This document shows, one piece after another, positions 1 to 8,547 of a DNA stretch of 64,000 bases. The DNA comes from Clostridia bacterium UC5.1-1D2 (lineage in GTDB: Bacteria; Bacillota; Clostridia; Lachnospirales; Lachnospiraceae): assembly GCA_001304855.1 (NCBI GenBank), contig BBZN01000001.1, positions 203,042 through 267,041 on the forward strand. The letters run 5' to 3'. Numbering within the stretch: position 1 is the first letter of the stretch; every line of letters starts with the position of its first letter. The notes below the pieces were generated by a model. The model was not told where the DNA came from and made no database searches. It worked only from the letters and a program-made list of their open reading frames with translations. The translations under genes were made by a program, and so were the position numbers.

Positions 1-318
1 GCAAAAATGCGCCTTCTGGGAGTGAAGGAGGAGACGCTGAAGACTTACGGGGCTGTGAGCAGGGAGACTGCCCTGGAGATGGCCCTGGGGGGAGCCGAAA
101 GGAGCGGTACGGATGTGTGCGTGGCCATTACGGGCCTTGCGGGACCAGGCGGCGGCACCGACAGAAAGCCTGTGGGCCTGGTGTTTATGGCCTGCTCACT
201 GAAAGGGAAAACAGAGGTCAGGGAATATCATTTCAAAGGCAACAGGGAAAAGATACGGGAACAGTCCATGATGAAGGCCCTGGATCTGGTAAGGCTGTGG
301 GTGATGGCAGAGGGCTGA
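1..318 (+). CDS. cinA: CinA C-terminal domain (PncC-type nicotinamide-nucleotide amidohydrolase), 5' truncated
   Basis: The open frame enters from the window edge, so only the last 105 residues are present. They match the C-terminal CinA/PncC domain, which deamidates nicotinamide mononucleotide in pyridine nucleotide salvage. The glycine-rich ITGLAGPGGGT motif at about residues 41-51 and the following PVGLVFMA strand are typical of this domain. Whether the molybdopterin-binding-like N-terminal half of CinA lies upstream cannot be seen. The frame is intact from the edge to the TGA stop. The next gene begins 94 bp downstream on the same strand. Confidence 0.88.
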   Translation, partial: AKMRLLGVKEETLKTYGAVSRETALEMALGGAERSGTDVCVAITGLAGPGGGTDRKPVGLVFMACSLKGKTEVREYHFKGNREKIREQSMMKALDLVRLWVMAEG

Positions 319-412
319 CCTTTGTCCGGGCAGTCCTGACGGGGCCGTCCGCCCTGTAAGTTCGGGGCCCGGGAAACAGAGAGAATATAGTTGGAGAACA
401 GGGGACAGGTGT

Positions 413-727
413 ATGCGCTGGTGGAAACATTTATACATGGGCGAAAATGCCGGCAGGAAGCGGGCGGAGGTTCTCCGGGGAATCCGGGAAAAACGGATTA
501 TGCCGGACACCTATGTGATTACTCTGCCTGAGAGTGGGAATCATATACTTGACATCCGTCCTGTGCTCCTTCTCACAAAGGAGGAGCGGGAAGGGCAGGA
601 GCCCCTGATCCTGGGAGTGGCGTCGGGCATGGGGGAGGCCAGGGAGCTGGTGCGGACCATGGTGGACGATATGTACCAAAAAACAGGGGCATTTGACTGG
701 AATGGATATATGAGGTATCTTGGATGA
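413..727 (+). CDS. Uncharacterised 104-residue protein upstream of the DUF2953/GerW pair
   Basis: I do not recognise a named family. The protein is 104 residues, soluble and basic at its N terminus (MRWWKHLYMGENAGRKR), with no signal peptide or membrane segment. Its stop codon overlaps the start of the next gene in an ATGA arrangement at 724-727, so the two are probably translationally coupled. This places it with a sporulation gene pair, but that is context only. Codon use resembles its neighbours and the frame is unbroken, which supports a real gene. Confidence 0.7.
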   Translation: MRWWKHLYMGENAGRKRAEVLRGIREKRIMPDTYVITLPESGNHILDIRPVLLLTKEEREGQEPLILGVASGMGEARELVRTMVDDMYQKTGAFDWNGYMRYLG

Positions 728-1686
728 TGCATATTGTACTTCTGATATTGAAAATAATCGGCATTATCCTTCTGGTGGTTCTGGGGATACTGCTTTTTCT
801 GGTATTGGCGCTGCTTTTTGTCCCGCTGCGGTATAAAGTAAGGGGAGAATGGAGTGAAGAAGCAAAAGCCCAGGCCAGGGTTCACTGGCTTCTGCATATA
901 CTGTCCTTCAGAGCGGATTATGACAGGGAAAAGGGCCTTTTGATGAAGCTGCGTATTTTCGGCATACCATTCTGGAAATCCTGCAGGCAAAAGCCGGTTC
1001 AGGAGGCTGCAAAAGAGGCAATGGATATGGGGCAGGACGTGGAGGACACTCTGTGCAGGGAGCTGGAGATGGACGAGAAGCAGTACAGGGAGTCTGTGGA
1101 GCGGCGCCGGGGAATCCAGTCCGAAGCTGAGGTCAGCCAGGAGGGCAGGCCCGGGAAAACAGAGGAAAGGGCTCCCGGGCCGGAACGCCGGAGTTCGGAG
1201 GGGCAGAATGGAGAACCCCAGAGTTTTCTGAAAACGTTTCTACAGAAAATGGCCAGCCGGATTCGGAATACTCTGAAAAAACTCCGGTTTTCTTTTGAGC
1301 GGATTTATGGTAAGCTAAAAGGGATCAATGAATTTGTACGGAATAAGAGGGAGTGGCTGGAGAATGAGAAGAACCAGGCTTCGCTCCGCTTTCTGTGGAA
1401 ACAGGCCCGGCGCCTGCTGGCGCATCTTTGGCCCGGGAAGGGGCGGGGAACCATTACCTTTGGTTTTGAGGATCCATATACCACGGGACAGGCCCTCCAG
1501 GCAGCCAGCCTGATTTATCCTTTCTGCCACAGGCAGCTCTCCATTTATCCTGTATTTGACCGGCAGGTACTGGAGGGGGAGGGAAGCTTTCAGGGGAGAA
1601 TACGGCTGGGATTCCTGTTGTGGCTGGCAGTACAGATTTATTTTGACAAGCATACGTGGAAGCTGGTACGGGGCTTTATAAAATAA
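724..1686 (+). CDS. DUF2953 domain membrane protein (YtfI-like)
   Basis: A 320-residue protein with one strongly hydrophobic N-terminal segment (about residues 3-38), then a charged linker rich in Glu, Arg and Gln (about residues 95-165), and a C-terminal part with the DUF2953-like pattern around GTITFGFEDPYTTGQALQA. In Bacillus the DUF2953 gene ytfI stands directly before gerW (ytfJ), the same order as here, 19 bp apart. A role in spore formation or germination is inferred from that pairing; the biochemical function of the family is unknown. The frame is intact. ATG at 727 is an alternative start. Confidence 0.8.
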   Translation: MMHIVLLILKIIGIILLVVLGILLFLVLALLFVPLRYKVRGEWSEEAKAQARVHWLLHILSFRADYDREKGLLMKLRIFGIPFWKSCRQKPVQEAAKEAMDMGQDVEDTLCRELEMDEKQYRESVERRRGIQSEAEVSQEGRPGKTEERAPGPERRSSEGQNGEPQSFLKTFLQKMASRIRNTLKKLRFSFERIYGKLKGINEFVRNKREWLENEKNQASLRFLWKQARRLLAHLWPGKGRGTITFGFEDPYTTGQALQAASLIYPFCHRQLSIYPVFDRQVLEGEGSFQGRIRLGFLLWLAVQIYFDKHTWKLVRGFIK

Positions 1687-1705
1687 AAGAAAAGAGGAAC
1701 ATACT

Positions 1706-2133
1706 ATGGCAGACAATCAATTTACATCTACAATAGACACGTTATTCAAGGGCATGGACCAGTTCGTCACAACCAAGACCGTAGTGGGTGAACCGGTACA
1801 GGTAGGAGAAACCATAATTGTTCCTCTCATCGACGTAACATGCGGTATGGCAGCCGGTGCATTTGCAGAGGGCAGCAAGCAGAAGCAGAAGGGGGGCGGC
1901 GGCATGAGCGCCAAGATGAGCCCCAGTGCAGTCCTGGTAATCCAGAACGGCGTCACAAAGCTGGTCAATGTAAAGAACCAGGACGCCATCACCAAGGTGA
2001 TTGATATGGCGCCCGATTTTATCAATAAGTTTCTGGGGGGAAACCGGCTGTGTCTGAGGAGACGGTGCAGGCGGCAAAGGACACTGCCGCATCCTATGAT
2101 ACGGGAAAGACGGAGCATATGGATGTGAAATAA
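1706..2133 (+). CDS. gerW: GerW family sporulation protein (YtfJ), frameshift near the 3' end
   Basis: The N-terminal 110 residues carry the GerW/YtfJ signature: a VVGEPVQVGETIIVPLIDV strand, a glycine-rich GGGGMSAKMSPSAVLV segment, and the DAITKVIDMAPDFINKF helix. The family is expressed in the forespore and is needed for normal germination in Bacillus. A GAGGA ribosome-binding site precedes the ATG. The frame breaks at about 2036 in a run of six G: restoring one G lets the protein end PAVSEETVQAAKDTAAS...HMDVK at 2133, giving about 142 residues. Without it a basic nonsense tail ends at 2128. Paired with the DUF2953 gene upstream. Confidence 0.9.
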
Positions 2134-2217
2134 ACGGAAGGATCGGACTTGCACATACTTCCCTGTGGAAAGGAACAAACTTTAGAGCGTATACGATATG
2201 CCCTCCAGGCCGGAGGG

Positions 2218-3102
2218 CTATTTTTCTGCCTCAAAACTATTTTTCAAGTATTCCAGAAGCCGCTCCGCAATAGGGGTAAATACCTGATATTTTTTCCAGA
2301 TTAGATATATTTTTGTTTCAAGCTTAGGTGACAGCGGGCGAAAAACAAGCCGGCTGCCGGGACTTGTATCAATGAGATGTTTAAAGGTCAGAAGATATCC
2401 AAGGCCCTCCTTTACAAATAAAGAGCCATTATAGGACAGGCGGAAAGACCCTTCGAGATGCAGTTCATCTATTTTATTGCCACACCATCTGGAGATATCG
2501 TGGTTCCAGCCCTGTTCCGAACAAAAGAGCGGGAGTCCGGCCAGAGCCTCTGCACAGACCGACTGCTTTTGTGCAAGGGGACAGTCCTCTGGCATGACAA
2601 CACCCCATAAATCTGCTTCAGGAAAAACAAGAAAATGATATTTCACGGTATTGGGCTCTTCGGCCAGAACAGCAAAATCAATCACGCCTTTATCCAGCTT
2701 TTCTGTGACCTGCTCCGTATCGCCGCTGGTGATATGGTATCGCAGATCGGAATACGTATTTTTAAATTGCTTAATTGCGGAAGCAAGATGCCTGATCTGG
2801 TAGGATTCTGCCATACCGAAGTAAATATCGCCACCCAATACATCATCTAATGTGAGAAATTCGGTTGTAATCTTATCAGCCATTTTCACCAGGTCCTCCG
2901 CCCGTTTCCGCAGCAAAATGCCTTCCTCCGTAAGTTGTATGCTGAAACTGTGCCGCGTAAACAGTTTTTTCCCAAGTTCATCTTCAAGGGCCTTTAATTG
3001 TTTGGAGAGCGTAGGCTGGGTAACGTGAAGCAGCTCTGCCGCGCGTGTCATATTTTCCTCCCTGGCCACTGCAAGAAAATATCTCATGGTTCGCAGTTCC
3101 AT
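2218..3102 (-). CDS. LysR family transcriptional regulator
   Basis: A 294-residue LysR-type regulator. The N-terminal winged helix-turn-helix reads MELRTMRYFLAVAREENM followed by TRAAELLHVTQPTLSKQLKALE, the classic LysR recognition helix. Residues about 90-290 form the periplasmic-binding-like effector domain. I chose the ATG at 3102 because the family starts at MELR; an in-frame ATG at 3120 would add six residues. It is transcribed away from the hydrolase / aldo-keto reductase / flavodoxin cluster that starts about 110 bp away, the usual arrangement for a LysR protein and its target. A palindrome lies in the gap at 3129-3144. Confidence 0.93.
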   Translation of the reverse strand: MELRTMRYFLAVAREENMTRAAELLHVTQPTLSKQLKALEDELGKKLFTRHSFSIQLTEEGILLRKRAEDLVKMADKITTEFLTLDDVLGGDIYFGMAESYQIRHLASAIKQFKNTYSDLRYHITSGDTEQVTEKLDKGVIDFAVLAEEPNTVKYHFLVFPEADLWGVVMPEDCPLAQKQSVCAEALAGLPLFCSEQGWNHDISRWCGNKIDELHLEGSFRLSYNGSLFVKEGLGYLLTFKHLIDTSPGSRLVFRPLSPKLETKIYLIWKKYQVFTPIAERLLEYLKNSFEAEK

Positions 3103-3128
3103 ATCATCCTCCAATGACATTCTAAAAA

Positions 3129-3144
3129 TTATATCACGATATAA
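3129..3144. promoter_or_regulatory. Palindrome in the LysR divergent intergenic region (candidate operator)
   Basis: TTATATC, two bases, then GATATAA: two perfect 7-bp arms, 27 bp upstream of the LysR start. LysR proteins bind interrupted palindromes of the T-N11-A type in such gaps and often regulate themselves and the divergent gene. Assignment is by position and symmetry only. Confidence 0.45.
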
Positions 3145-3210
3145 ATTATAGCCATTAGCAAACTAAAAATCAAGAGAATATAATCAAGACATAGCAGGAA
3201 GGGAGGCGGT

Positions 3211-3435
3211 TATACGGATGAGCTGATTCAGAATCTTAAGGATGCAGGCTGTGGCTCACAAACCATTGAGAAGGTCTGCTGGTTCTATAGCAACGGCCAG
3301 GTTCAGGATGCTGTCAGGCTGCTGCGAAGGCACCGCTGCAGTTTGATGGAGAGCCTGCATGAAAGTCAGGGAAAAGTTGACTGTCTTGATTTTTTAGTAA
3401 GACGTATGGAAAAAGAAAAACAGGAATTAAAAATG
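3211..3435 (+). CDS. Small conserved helical protein, start codon missing, runs into the next gene
   Basis: In this frame the sequence reads YTDELIQNLKDAG, later VRLLRRHRCSLME and LHESQGKVDCLDFLVRR, a small helical protein of about 75 residues. I have seen this pattern as a hypothetical protein in Lachnospiraceae but know no function. No ATG, GTG or TTG stands at the expected start, although a GGGAGGCGG ribosome-binding-like stretch lies just upstream (3201-3209). The frame continues without a stop into the downstream hydrolase. Small deletions that removed the start codon and the stop would explain both facts. Boundaries are approximate. Confidence 0.5.
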
Positions 3436-3462
3436 TCGGAAAAGAAAGAGAGGTATAGTAAA

Positions 3463-4463
3463 ATGGCAGATACCGTAAAGCTTGCATTGACAGATGAATG
3501 GGATAAGACGTTCCCGAAAAGTGATAAGGTGAACCACCGCAAGGTGACATTTCCTAACCGCTATGGAATCACACTGGCGGCAGACCTTTACGCGCCTAAA
3601 GGGGCAGAAGAGAAGCTGGCCGCCATTGCGGTATGCGGGCCCTTTGGCGCGGTGAAGGAGCAGGCAGCCGGACTGTATGCACAGACAATGGCAGAACGTG
3701 GATTTCTAACCATTGCCTTTGATCCTTCCTTTACCGGAGAAAGCAGCGGCACGCCCCGTTATATGGCTTCGCCGGACATAAACACAGAGGATTTCCAGGC
3801 TGCGGTGGACTTTCTTTCCGTACAGGAAATATTGACCCGCAGCGCATTGGCATTATCGGTATCTGCGGCTGGGGAGGCCTGGCTCTCAACGTGGCGGCGT
3901 TGGATACCCGCATTAAGGCTGCGGCTGCCTCAACAATGTATGATATGTCCCGTGTCAATGCCAACGGATACTTTGACGCTGAAAACTCTGCCGATGCGCG
4001 ATATGCGAAGAAAGAAGCCATGAACGCTCAGAGGATCATTGATTATAAAAACGGCAGCTATGCGCTGGGCGGCGGTGTTGTGGATCCGCTTCCGGAGGAT
4101 GCGCCTTTCTTTGTGGCAGATTATCACGATTATTATAAAACGGACCGCGGCTACCACAAGCGCTCCTTAAATTCCAATGGCGGCTGGAATATGATAGGAT
4201 GCATGTCCTTTATGAACCAGCCGATCCTTCAGTACAGCAATGAGATCCGAAGCGCCGTTTTGGTGATCCATGGAGAGAAGGCGCACTCCTGCTATTTCAG
4301 CCGTGACGCATATGCAGCTATGGTGAAGGATAATCCCCAAAAAGACAACAAGGAACTATTGATTATTCCGGGTGCAGTCCATACGGATCTGTATGACGGC
4401 GGCAAAAAAGGCATGATTCCCTTTGATAAGCTGGAACAGTTCTTTGAGGAATATTTAAAATAA
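3463..4463 (+). CDS. Alpha/beta hydrolase (YcjY / dienelactone hydrolase-like), one frameshift
   Basis: About 333 residues. The N-terminal part reads KVTFPNRYGITLAADLY and AAIAVCGPFGAVKEQAAG, typical of the YcjY-like branch of alpha/beta hydrolases. The frame breaks at about 3827 (one missing A). After repair the nucleophile-elbow region reads GIIGICGWGGLALN, with Cys rather than Ser at the elbow position. The likely catalytic His is in IIPGAVHTDLYD near the C terminus. A GAGAGG site precedes ATG 3463; ATG 3433 is an alternative. Next to a lipoprotein aldo-keto reductase and a flavodoxin-type reductase, suggesting a shared LysR regulon. Confidence 0.8.
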
Positions 4464-4552
4464 GTGTGAAATCGAGTTCGGTTCTGACTCAAAATTAAAA
4501 GAAATCAAGAGATTTTGGGAAAATGTTAAATAGCGATAAGGGAGTCTGTGAA

Positions 4553-5589
4553 ATGAGAAAAATATTCAGCCTTATAATCGTTTTCTTATTGGCCCTTCCT
4601 ATGACCGCTTGCGGGCAAAATAGGACGGAGGAAACCGGGGCAGCAGGAGGCGCAGAAACAATACCGGCAGAAGATAGGATTGAATCTGCACAAAAAACGG
4701 ATGCTGAGGCCGAGCATGTAGATAAGGAACCAATGGAAGAGAAAAAGACAATTGTAAAAGCAGAGTTTAACTTTGAAACTAAGACGGTAATGCTAAACAG
4801 TGGATATGAGATGCCAATCAATGGTCTTGGAACTTATAGTCTCCATGGTGATACGTGTATCAATTCTGTGAAATCTGCCTTATCCAGCGGCGTCCGTCTT
4901 ATTGATACTGCATCTGCCTATGGCAACGAGGAGGAAGTCGGGCGGGCAATCAGGGAAGCAGTCAGCGAAGGGATCGTACAGCGGGGGGATGTTTTTGTTA
5001 CGACGAAAATTTATCCAGGCAGAGAGATGGAGAATCCGGCGCAGTCGATCCAGGCATGTCTGGACCGGCTGGATGTGGGCTACGTAGATTTAATGCTTTT
5101 GCATCATCCGATCCAAATGATGTGGAGGCGTATAAAGCGATGGAACAGTTTGTAAAAGATGGAAAAATCCGTTCAGTTGGATTGTCCAACTGGTATGTGG
5201 AGGAATTGACCGGGTTTTTACCGAAAGTGGATACTGTCCCCGCATTGGTTCAGAATGAAATCCATCCTTATTATCAGGAGAATGATGTAATTCCATTTAT
5301 TCAGGATTTGGGAATCGTAGTACAAGGCTGGTATCCGCTGGGAGGCAGAGGACATACAGGAGAACTGCTTGGCGACGCTGTGATTTCTGAAATTGCCGGA
5401 GCGCATGGCGTATCTTCCGCACAGGTAATTTTGCGATGGAATTTGCAAAAAGGCGTGGTGGTTATCCCCGGTTCCAGCAATCCCGACCATATTCAGGAAA
5501 ACACGAAACTCTATGATTTTGAATTGACCGAAGATGAGATGGAGCGGATCAACGCCCTTGACCGCGGTGAAAAGCACGATTGGTATTAA
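4553..5589 (+). CDS. Aldo-keto reductase with a lipoprotein signal peptide, one frameshift
   Basis: About 345 residues. Residues 1-20 form a signal peptide (MRKIFSLIIVFLLALP) ending in a lipobox-like MTAC, then an acidic, Ala/Glu-rich linker to about residue 70. From there on it is an aldo-keto reductase: Asp and Tyr of the catalytic tetrad in LIDTASAYGNEEEVG, Lys in VTTKIY, His in LMLLHHP, and the NADPH-site strand VVIPGSSNPDHI. The frame breaks at about 5108 (one missing base); the protein then continues DVEAYKAMEQFVKDGKIRS. The family is normally cytosolic, so an exported version is unusual. An in-frame ATG at 4523 would weaken the signal peptide. Confidence 0.87.
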
Positions 5590-5602
5590 GGAGGCGGCAG
5601 GC

Positions 5603-6163
5603 ATGAAAGTATTGGGAATTAACAGCAGCGCCAGAAAGGACGGCAATACGGCAATATTGATTTATAAAGTTTTTGAGGCGCTAAATACTTCAGGAATTGA
5701 AACCGAGCTTGTACAGTTTGCAGGAACCGTCATTGCGCCGTGTAAGGCGTGCTGGGCCTGCAAAAATCAGGGAAATTGCGTTCATGGTCAAGACGGTTTC
5801 CGGGAAGTTTTTAGAAAGATGAAGGAGGCGGACGGAATTCTTCTTGGCTCCCCGGTCTATTCGGCAAATGTATCTGCAAATATGCAGGCGCTTTTAGAGC
5901 GGGCCGCCGTGGCAGGCGATATGAACCCCGGACTGTTTAAACACAAAGTTGGCGCAGCGGTGGCAGCAGCCCGAAGGTGGCGCTTTGCAGGCCATAGATA
6001 CCATGAACCACTTTTTCCTGAACCATGAAATGTATGTGGCAGGCTCTACTTACTGGAACATGGGATTCGGGCAGACGCCGGGTGATGTCAAACAGGATCA
6101 GGAGGCCTTTGCAATATGGAAAATCTGGGTCAGAACATGGCATATCTGTTGAAAAGACTGTAA
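5603..6163 (+). CDS. Flavodoxin-fold NAD(P)H-dependent FMN reductase, two frameshifts
   Basis: Begins MKVLGINSSARKDGNTAIL, the phosphate-binding loop of NADPH-dependent FMN reductase / iron-sulfur flavoproteins. A CKACWACKNQGNC cluster (Cys spacing 2, 2 and 4) and GILLGSPVYSANVSANMQALLER follow, both typical of the multimeric flavodoxin group. Breaks occur at about 5975 and 6102; after repair the C terminus reads GGALQAIDTMNHFFLNHEMY...GQNMAYLLKRL, ending at 6163, about 187 residues. A GGAGGCGG site stands 5 bp before the ATG, which follows the aldo-keto reductase stop by 13 bp. Likely supplies reduced flavin or reduces small molecules; the substrate is unknown. Confidence 0.82.
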
Positions 6164-6322
6164 GAAGGCTCTGCACCCCTTATGGCTGGCGGGAGGAATG
6201 CAGCAGCTATCATAGGGAAACCCGCCTTCCTGTTTCTTTCGATGTAAGGAGTGGTAATGAAACCCGCATTTCTGCATATGATAGAATATAGCTTGTTGCA
6301 GAATGGGGGAGATGATTAAGAT

Positions 6323-6460
6323 ATGAGAAGAATATGCGGGCTTATGCTGTTCTGTTTTGGTTTCGGCATGGCGGTGCTGTTGTTTATTCCTGAGACAATC
6401 TTTACCTTCCTGTTCGTTATCGGCTGTTTAGTATTAGGATATAATTTGTTCTGTTGTTAA
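6323..6460 (+). CDS. 45-residue hydrophobic membrane protein
   Basis: A short unbroken frame beginning MRRICGLMLFCFGFG and ending LVLGYNLFCC, with two predicted membrane segments joined by an IPETIF turn. A strong GGGGGAGATG ribosome-binding stretch lies just upstream, and a rho-independent terminator follows 35 bp after the stop. Tiny proteins with this MRRI...NLFCC pattern recur in Lachnospiraceae; the function is not known. The C-terminal Cys pair is notable. Confidence 0.65.
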   Translation: MRRICGLMLFCFGFGMAVLLFIPETIFTFLFVIGCLVLGYNLFCC

Positions 6461-6495
6461 TATAGCGGATCGGGTAGGAACTTAATAGGAGTCGT

Positions 6496-6543
6496 AAAGC
6501 CACTGGTTTCCGGTTATTTGCCGGAAGCCGGTGGCTTTTTTTG
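6496..6543 (+). terminator. Rho-independent terminator
   Basis: Stem AAAGCCACTGGTTTCCGG, 7-nt loop, nearly perfect complementary arm, then TTTTTTT. It closes the cluster that ends with the 45-residue membrane protein. Confidence 0.88.
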
Positions 6544-6615
6544 AGGGAAGAAAAAAAGATTGGCGCTTTCAGCAGAACATAAAAAAAGATTCAAAAGCTG
6601 CATTTTGACAGTTTC

Positions 6616-6642
6616 TTAAGAAAATCTGTTATTTGCCGATAT
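6616..6642 (+). promoter_or_regulatory. Sigma-D (sigma-28, flagellar/chemotaxis) promoter
   Basis: TTAA at 6616-6619, a 15-bp spacer, then GCCGATAT at 6635-6642, close to the consensus TAAA-N15-GCCGATAA. It lies about 90 bp upstream of the chemotaxis receptor start, so the receptor is probably part of the motility regulon. Confidence 0.75.
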
Positions 6643-6733
6643 ATAATAAGGAGACTTGTAAGATGCAAACGTTTGTAAGCAGTTCTGCAAGCGGATTACA
6701 AGGTAATATAAAAGGAGAGGGAATGGTGATAGT

Positions 6734-8016
6734 ATGAAGGGAATAAAAGGAAAGATCATGGTAAGTATGGTTTCTACGGTTGTGATATCCCTGCTGCTGT
6801 TAGGTATCGTCTGCGGGTATCTCAACTATAGCAGCACCAATGATACGCTGGAACAGACCATGAAAGAGATGGCGATCATAACGGCGGATCGGGTCTCTCA
6901 GGAACTGACGGCATATAAGAATGTGGCCACCGAAGCAGGCTGTATTGAGCAATTATCCGATCCCTTGGCAAGCCTATCTCAGCCTGTGCGAAACGGCTGA
7001 AGCTTCTGGCAGAGGGAGATTTAAGCAGTCCCGTTCCCCAGGTGAACGCCAGGGATGAAACCGGGGAGCTGTCCGCTGCCACAAGCGTGATTGTCAACAG
7101 CATGTCAGGTATTCTGAAGGATTTGGATCAGGTTCTCGGGAAAATTGCAAACGGAAACCTGATGGCAGAAATTGAGGCAGGCGAACTATATGTGGGGGAT
7201 TTTGCTTCACTGGTGGATTCTGTAAAGGGAATCATAGCCAAGCTTTCAGATACCATGCTTCAGATTACAACCTCGGCAGAACAGGTGTCAAGCGGCGCGG
7301 AACAGGTATCCGACGGAGCCCAGGCCCTGAGCCAGGGAACTACGGAGCAGGCCTCCTCCATCCAGGAGCTGGCTGCCACAGTTGCTGAGATATCCGGACA
7401 CATTGAACGGACGGCCGGCAGCGCCAGAACCGCCAATGAAAAGGTTGGCGTTATGCGTGAGGAACTGACCGGAAGCAATAAAAAAATGCGGGAAATGATA
7501 GAGGCTATGGACGAAATCACTTCCAGCTCCAATGAGATCAGCAAGATCATAAAAACCATAGAAGACATTGCATTCCAGACGAATATCCTGGCGCTGAACG
7601 CCGCAGTGGAGGCGGCCAGGGCAGGGGAAGCAGGCAAAGGCTTTGCTGTAGTTGCCGATGAAGTGAGAAATCTGGCTACTAAAAGTTCGGTCGCTTCCAA
7701 GGATACCTCAGCCCTGATTGAACATTCCCTGGAGTCTGTGGAGAGGGGAACCGGCATTGCAGGGGAGGCTGCCGCTTCCATGGACGCTTCGGTCAAGAGC
7801 GCCAACGAGGTTACGGAGATGTTCGGCAAAATCGCGGAGGCCGCAGAGGAACAGGCGCGTTCCGTCACTCAGGTGACCTTGGGATTGGATCAGATTTCGA
7901 GCGTGGTTCAGACCAATGCCGCCACAGCGGAAGAAAGCGCTGCAGCCAGCCAGGAATTATCAGGACAGGCAGCCATGCTGGAAGAACTGGTGGCACGTTT
8001 CAAAATTAAAAAATAA
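6734..8016 (+). pseudogene. Methyl-accepting chemotaxis protein lacking most of its sensor domain, plus one frameshift
   Basis: The N-terminal part (6734 to about 6965) has a basic start, one membrane segment (VSTVVISLLLLGIVCGYL) and the first 50 residues of a dCache-type sensor domain, stopping at EQLSDP. The frame then jumps to LASLSQPVR, the start of a HAMP linker. The rest of the sensor domain and the second membrane helix, some 200-odd codons in relatives, are missing. A single-base break follows at about 6990. The cytoplasmic signalling domain is complete, with the hairpin tip [20 protein letters not shown] and methylation helices, ending at 8016. This is either a true internal deletion or an assembly collapse. 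Confidence 0.82.
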
Positions 8017-8028
8017 AAAGCTTAAAAA

Positions 8029-8070
8029 GAAGGCATTGCCTGCCGACAACCGTCGGGGCAATGCTTCTTA
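8029..8070. terminator. Stem-loop between convergent genes (probable two-way terminator)
   Basis: AAGAAGGCATTGCC, a 16-nt loop that itself can pair (CCGAC/GTCGG), then GGCAATGCTTCTT. It lies between the plus-strand chemotaxis receptor and minus-strand rpmB. The A-rich left and T-rich right sides allow it to work in both directions. Confidence 0.65.
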
Positions 8071-8091
8071 AATGAATCATGTACTGTTTAA

Positions 8092-8277
8092 TTACGCTCT
8101 TTCCACAAGGCCGGAACGTAAGCAGGAAGTACATACGTACATCTTCTGACTTCCGCCGTTAACTTTAACCTTAACAGACTTTACATTCGCTTTCCACATC
8201 TTGTTGGACCTTCTATGGGAATGGCTCACTTTATTGCCAAAATGAGCTGCCTTTTCACAGATTACACACTTAGCCAT
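8092..8277 (-). CDS. rpmB: 50S ribosomal protein L28
   Basis: A complete 61-residue L28, beginning MAKCVICEKAAHFGNKVSHS and ending SCLRSGLVERA. Two CxxC pairs (CVIC near the start, CTSC near the end) make this the zinc-ribbon form. Start chosen at 8277, where a TAAGGAGG site lies 9 bp upstream; a longer in-frame extension has no family support. It is divergent from the Asp23 / fakA genes, as in many Firmicutes. A sigma-A promoter lies at 8341-8369. Confidence 0.97.
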   Translation of the reverse strand: MAKCVICEKAAHFGNKVSHSHRRSNKMWKANVKSVKVKVNGGSQKMYVCTSCLRSGLVERA

Positions 8278-8340
8278 ACTATTGCACCTCCTTAACACGT
8301 TACTTGGATTTCCATATAAGTAAAAATCCACAACAAATGT

Positions 8341-8369
8341 ATGATACCAGAAAGTGATAAAATTTGCAA
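8341..8369 (-). promoter_or_regulatory. Sigma-A promoter of rpmB
   Basis: Read on the minus strand: TTGCAA, 17-bp spacer, TATCAT. It is about 64 bp upstream of the rpmB start codon. Confidence 0.6.
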
Positions 8370-8547
8370 AGTGAAAAAACAAAAAATTTATTTCTTTTTT
8401 TCAGAAAATAGTGTATACTGTCTCTAGTAAAAGGAACTTTGCGGTATGAGGCATGAAAAATCCTGCCGTGTATCGGGGAGAACCTTCACACGGCTGCGTC
8501 AGCAGCACAGGCGCGGCGTGTTTAATGGAAAGATTGGAGGCATGTGT

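Noticed and set aside
1706..2133. Programmed ribosomal frameshifting as explanation for broken genes
   Set aside because: No slippery heptamer plus downstream structure is shared, and breaks occur in some 35 unrelated genes at arbitrary positions.
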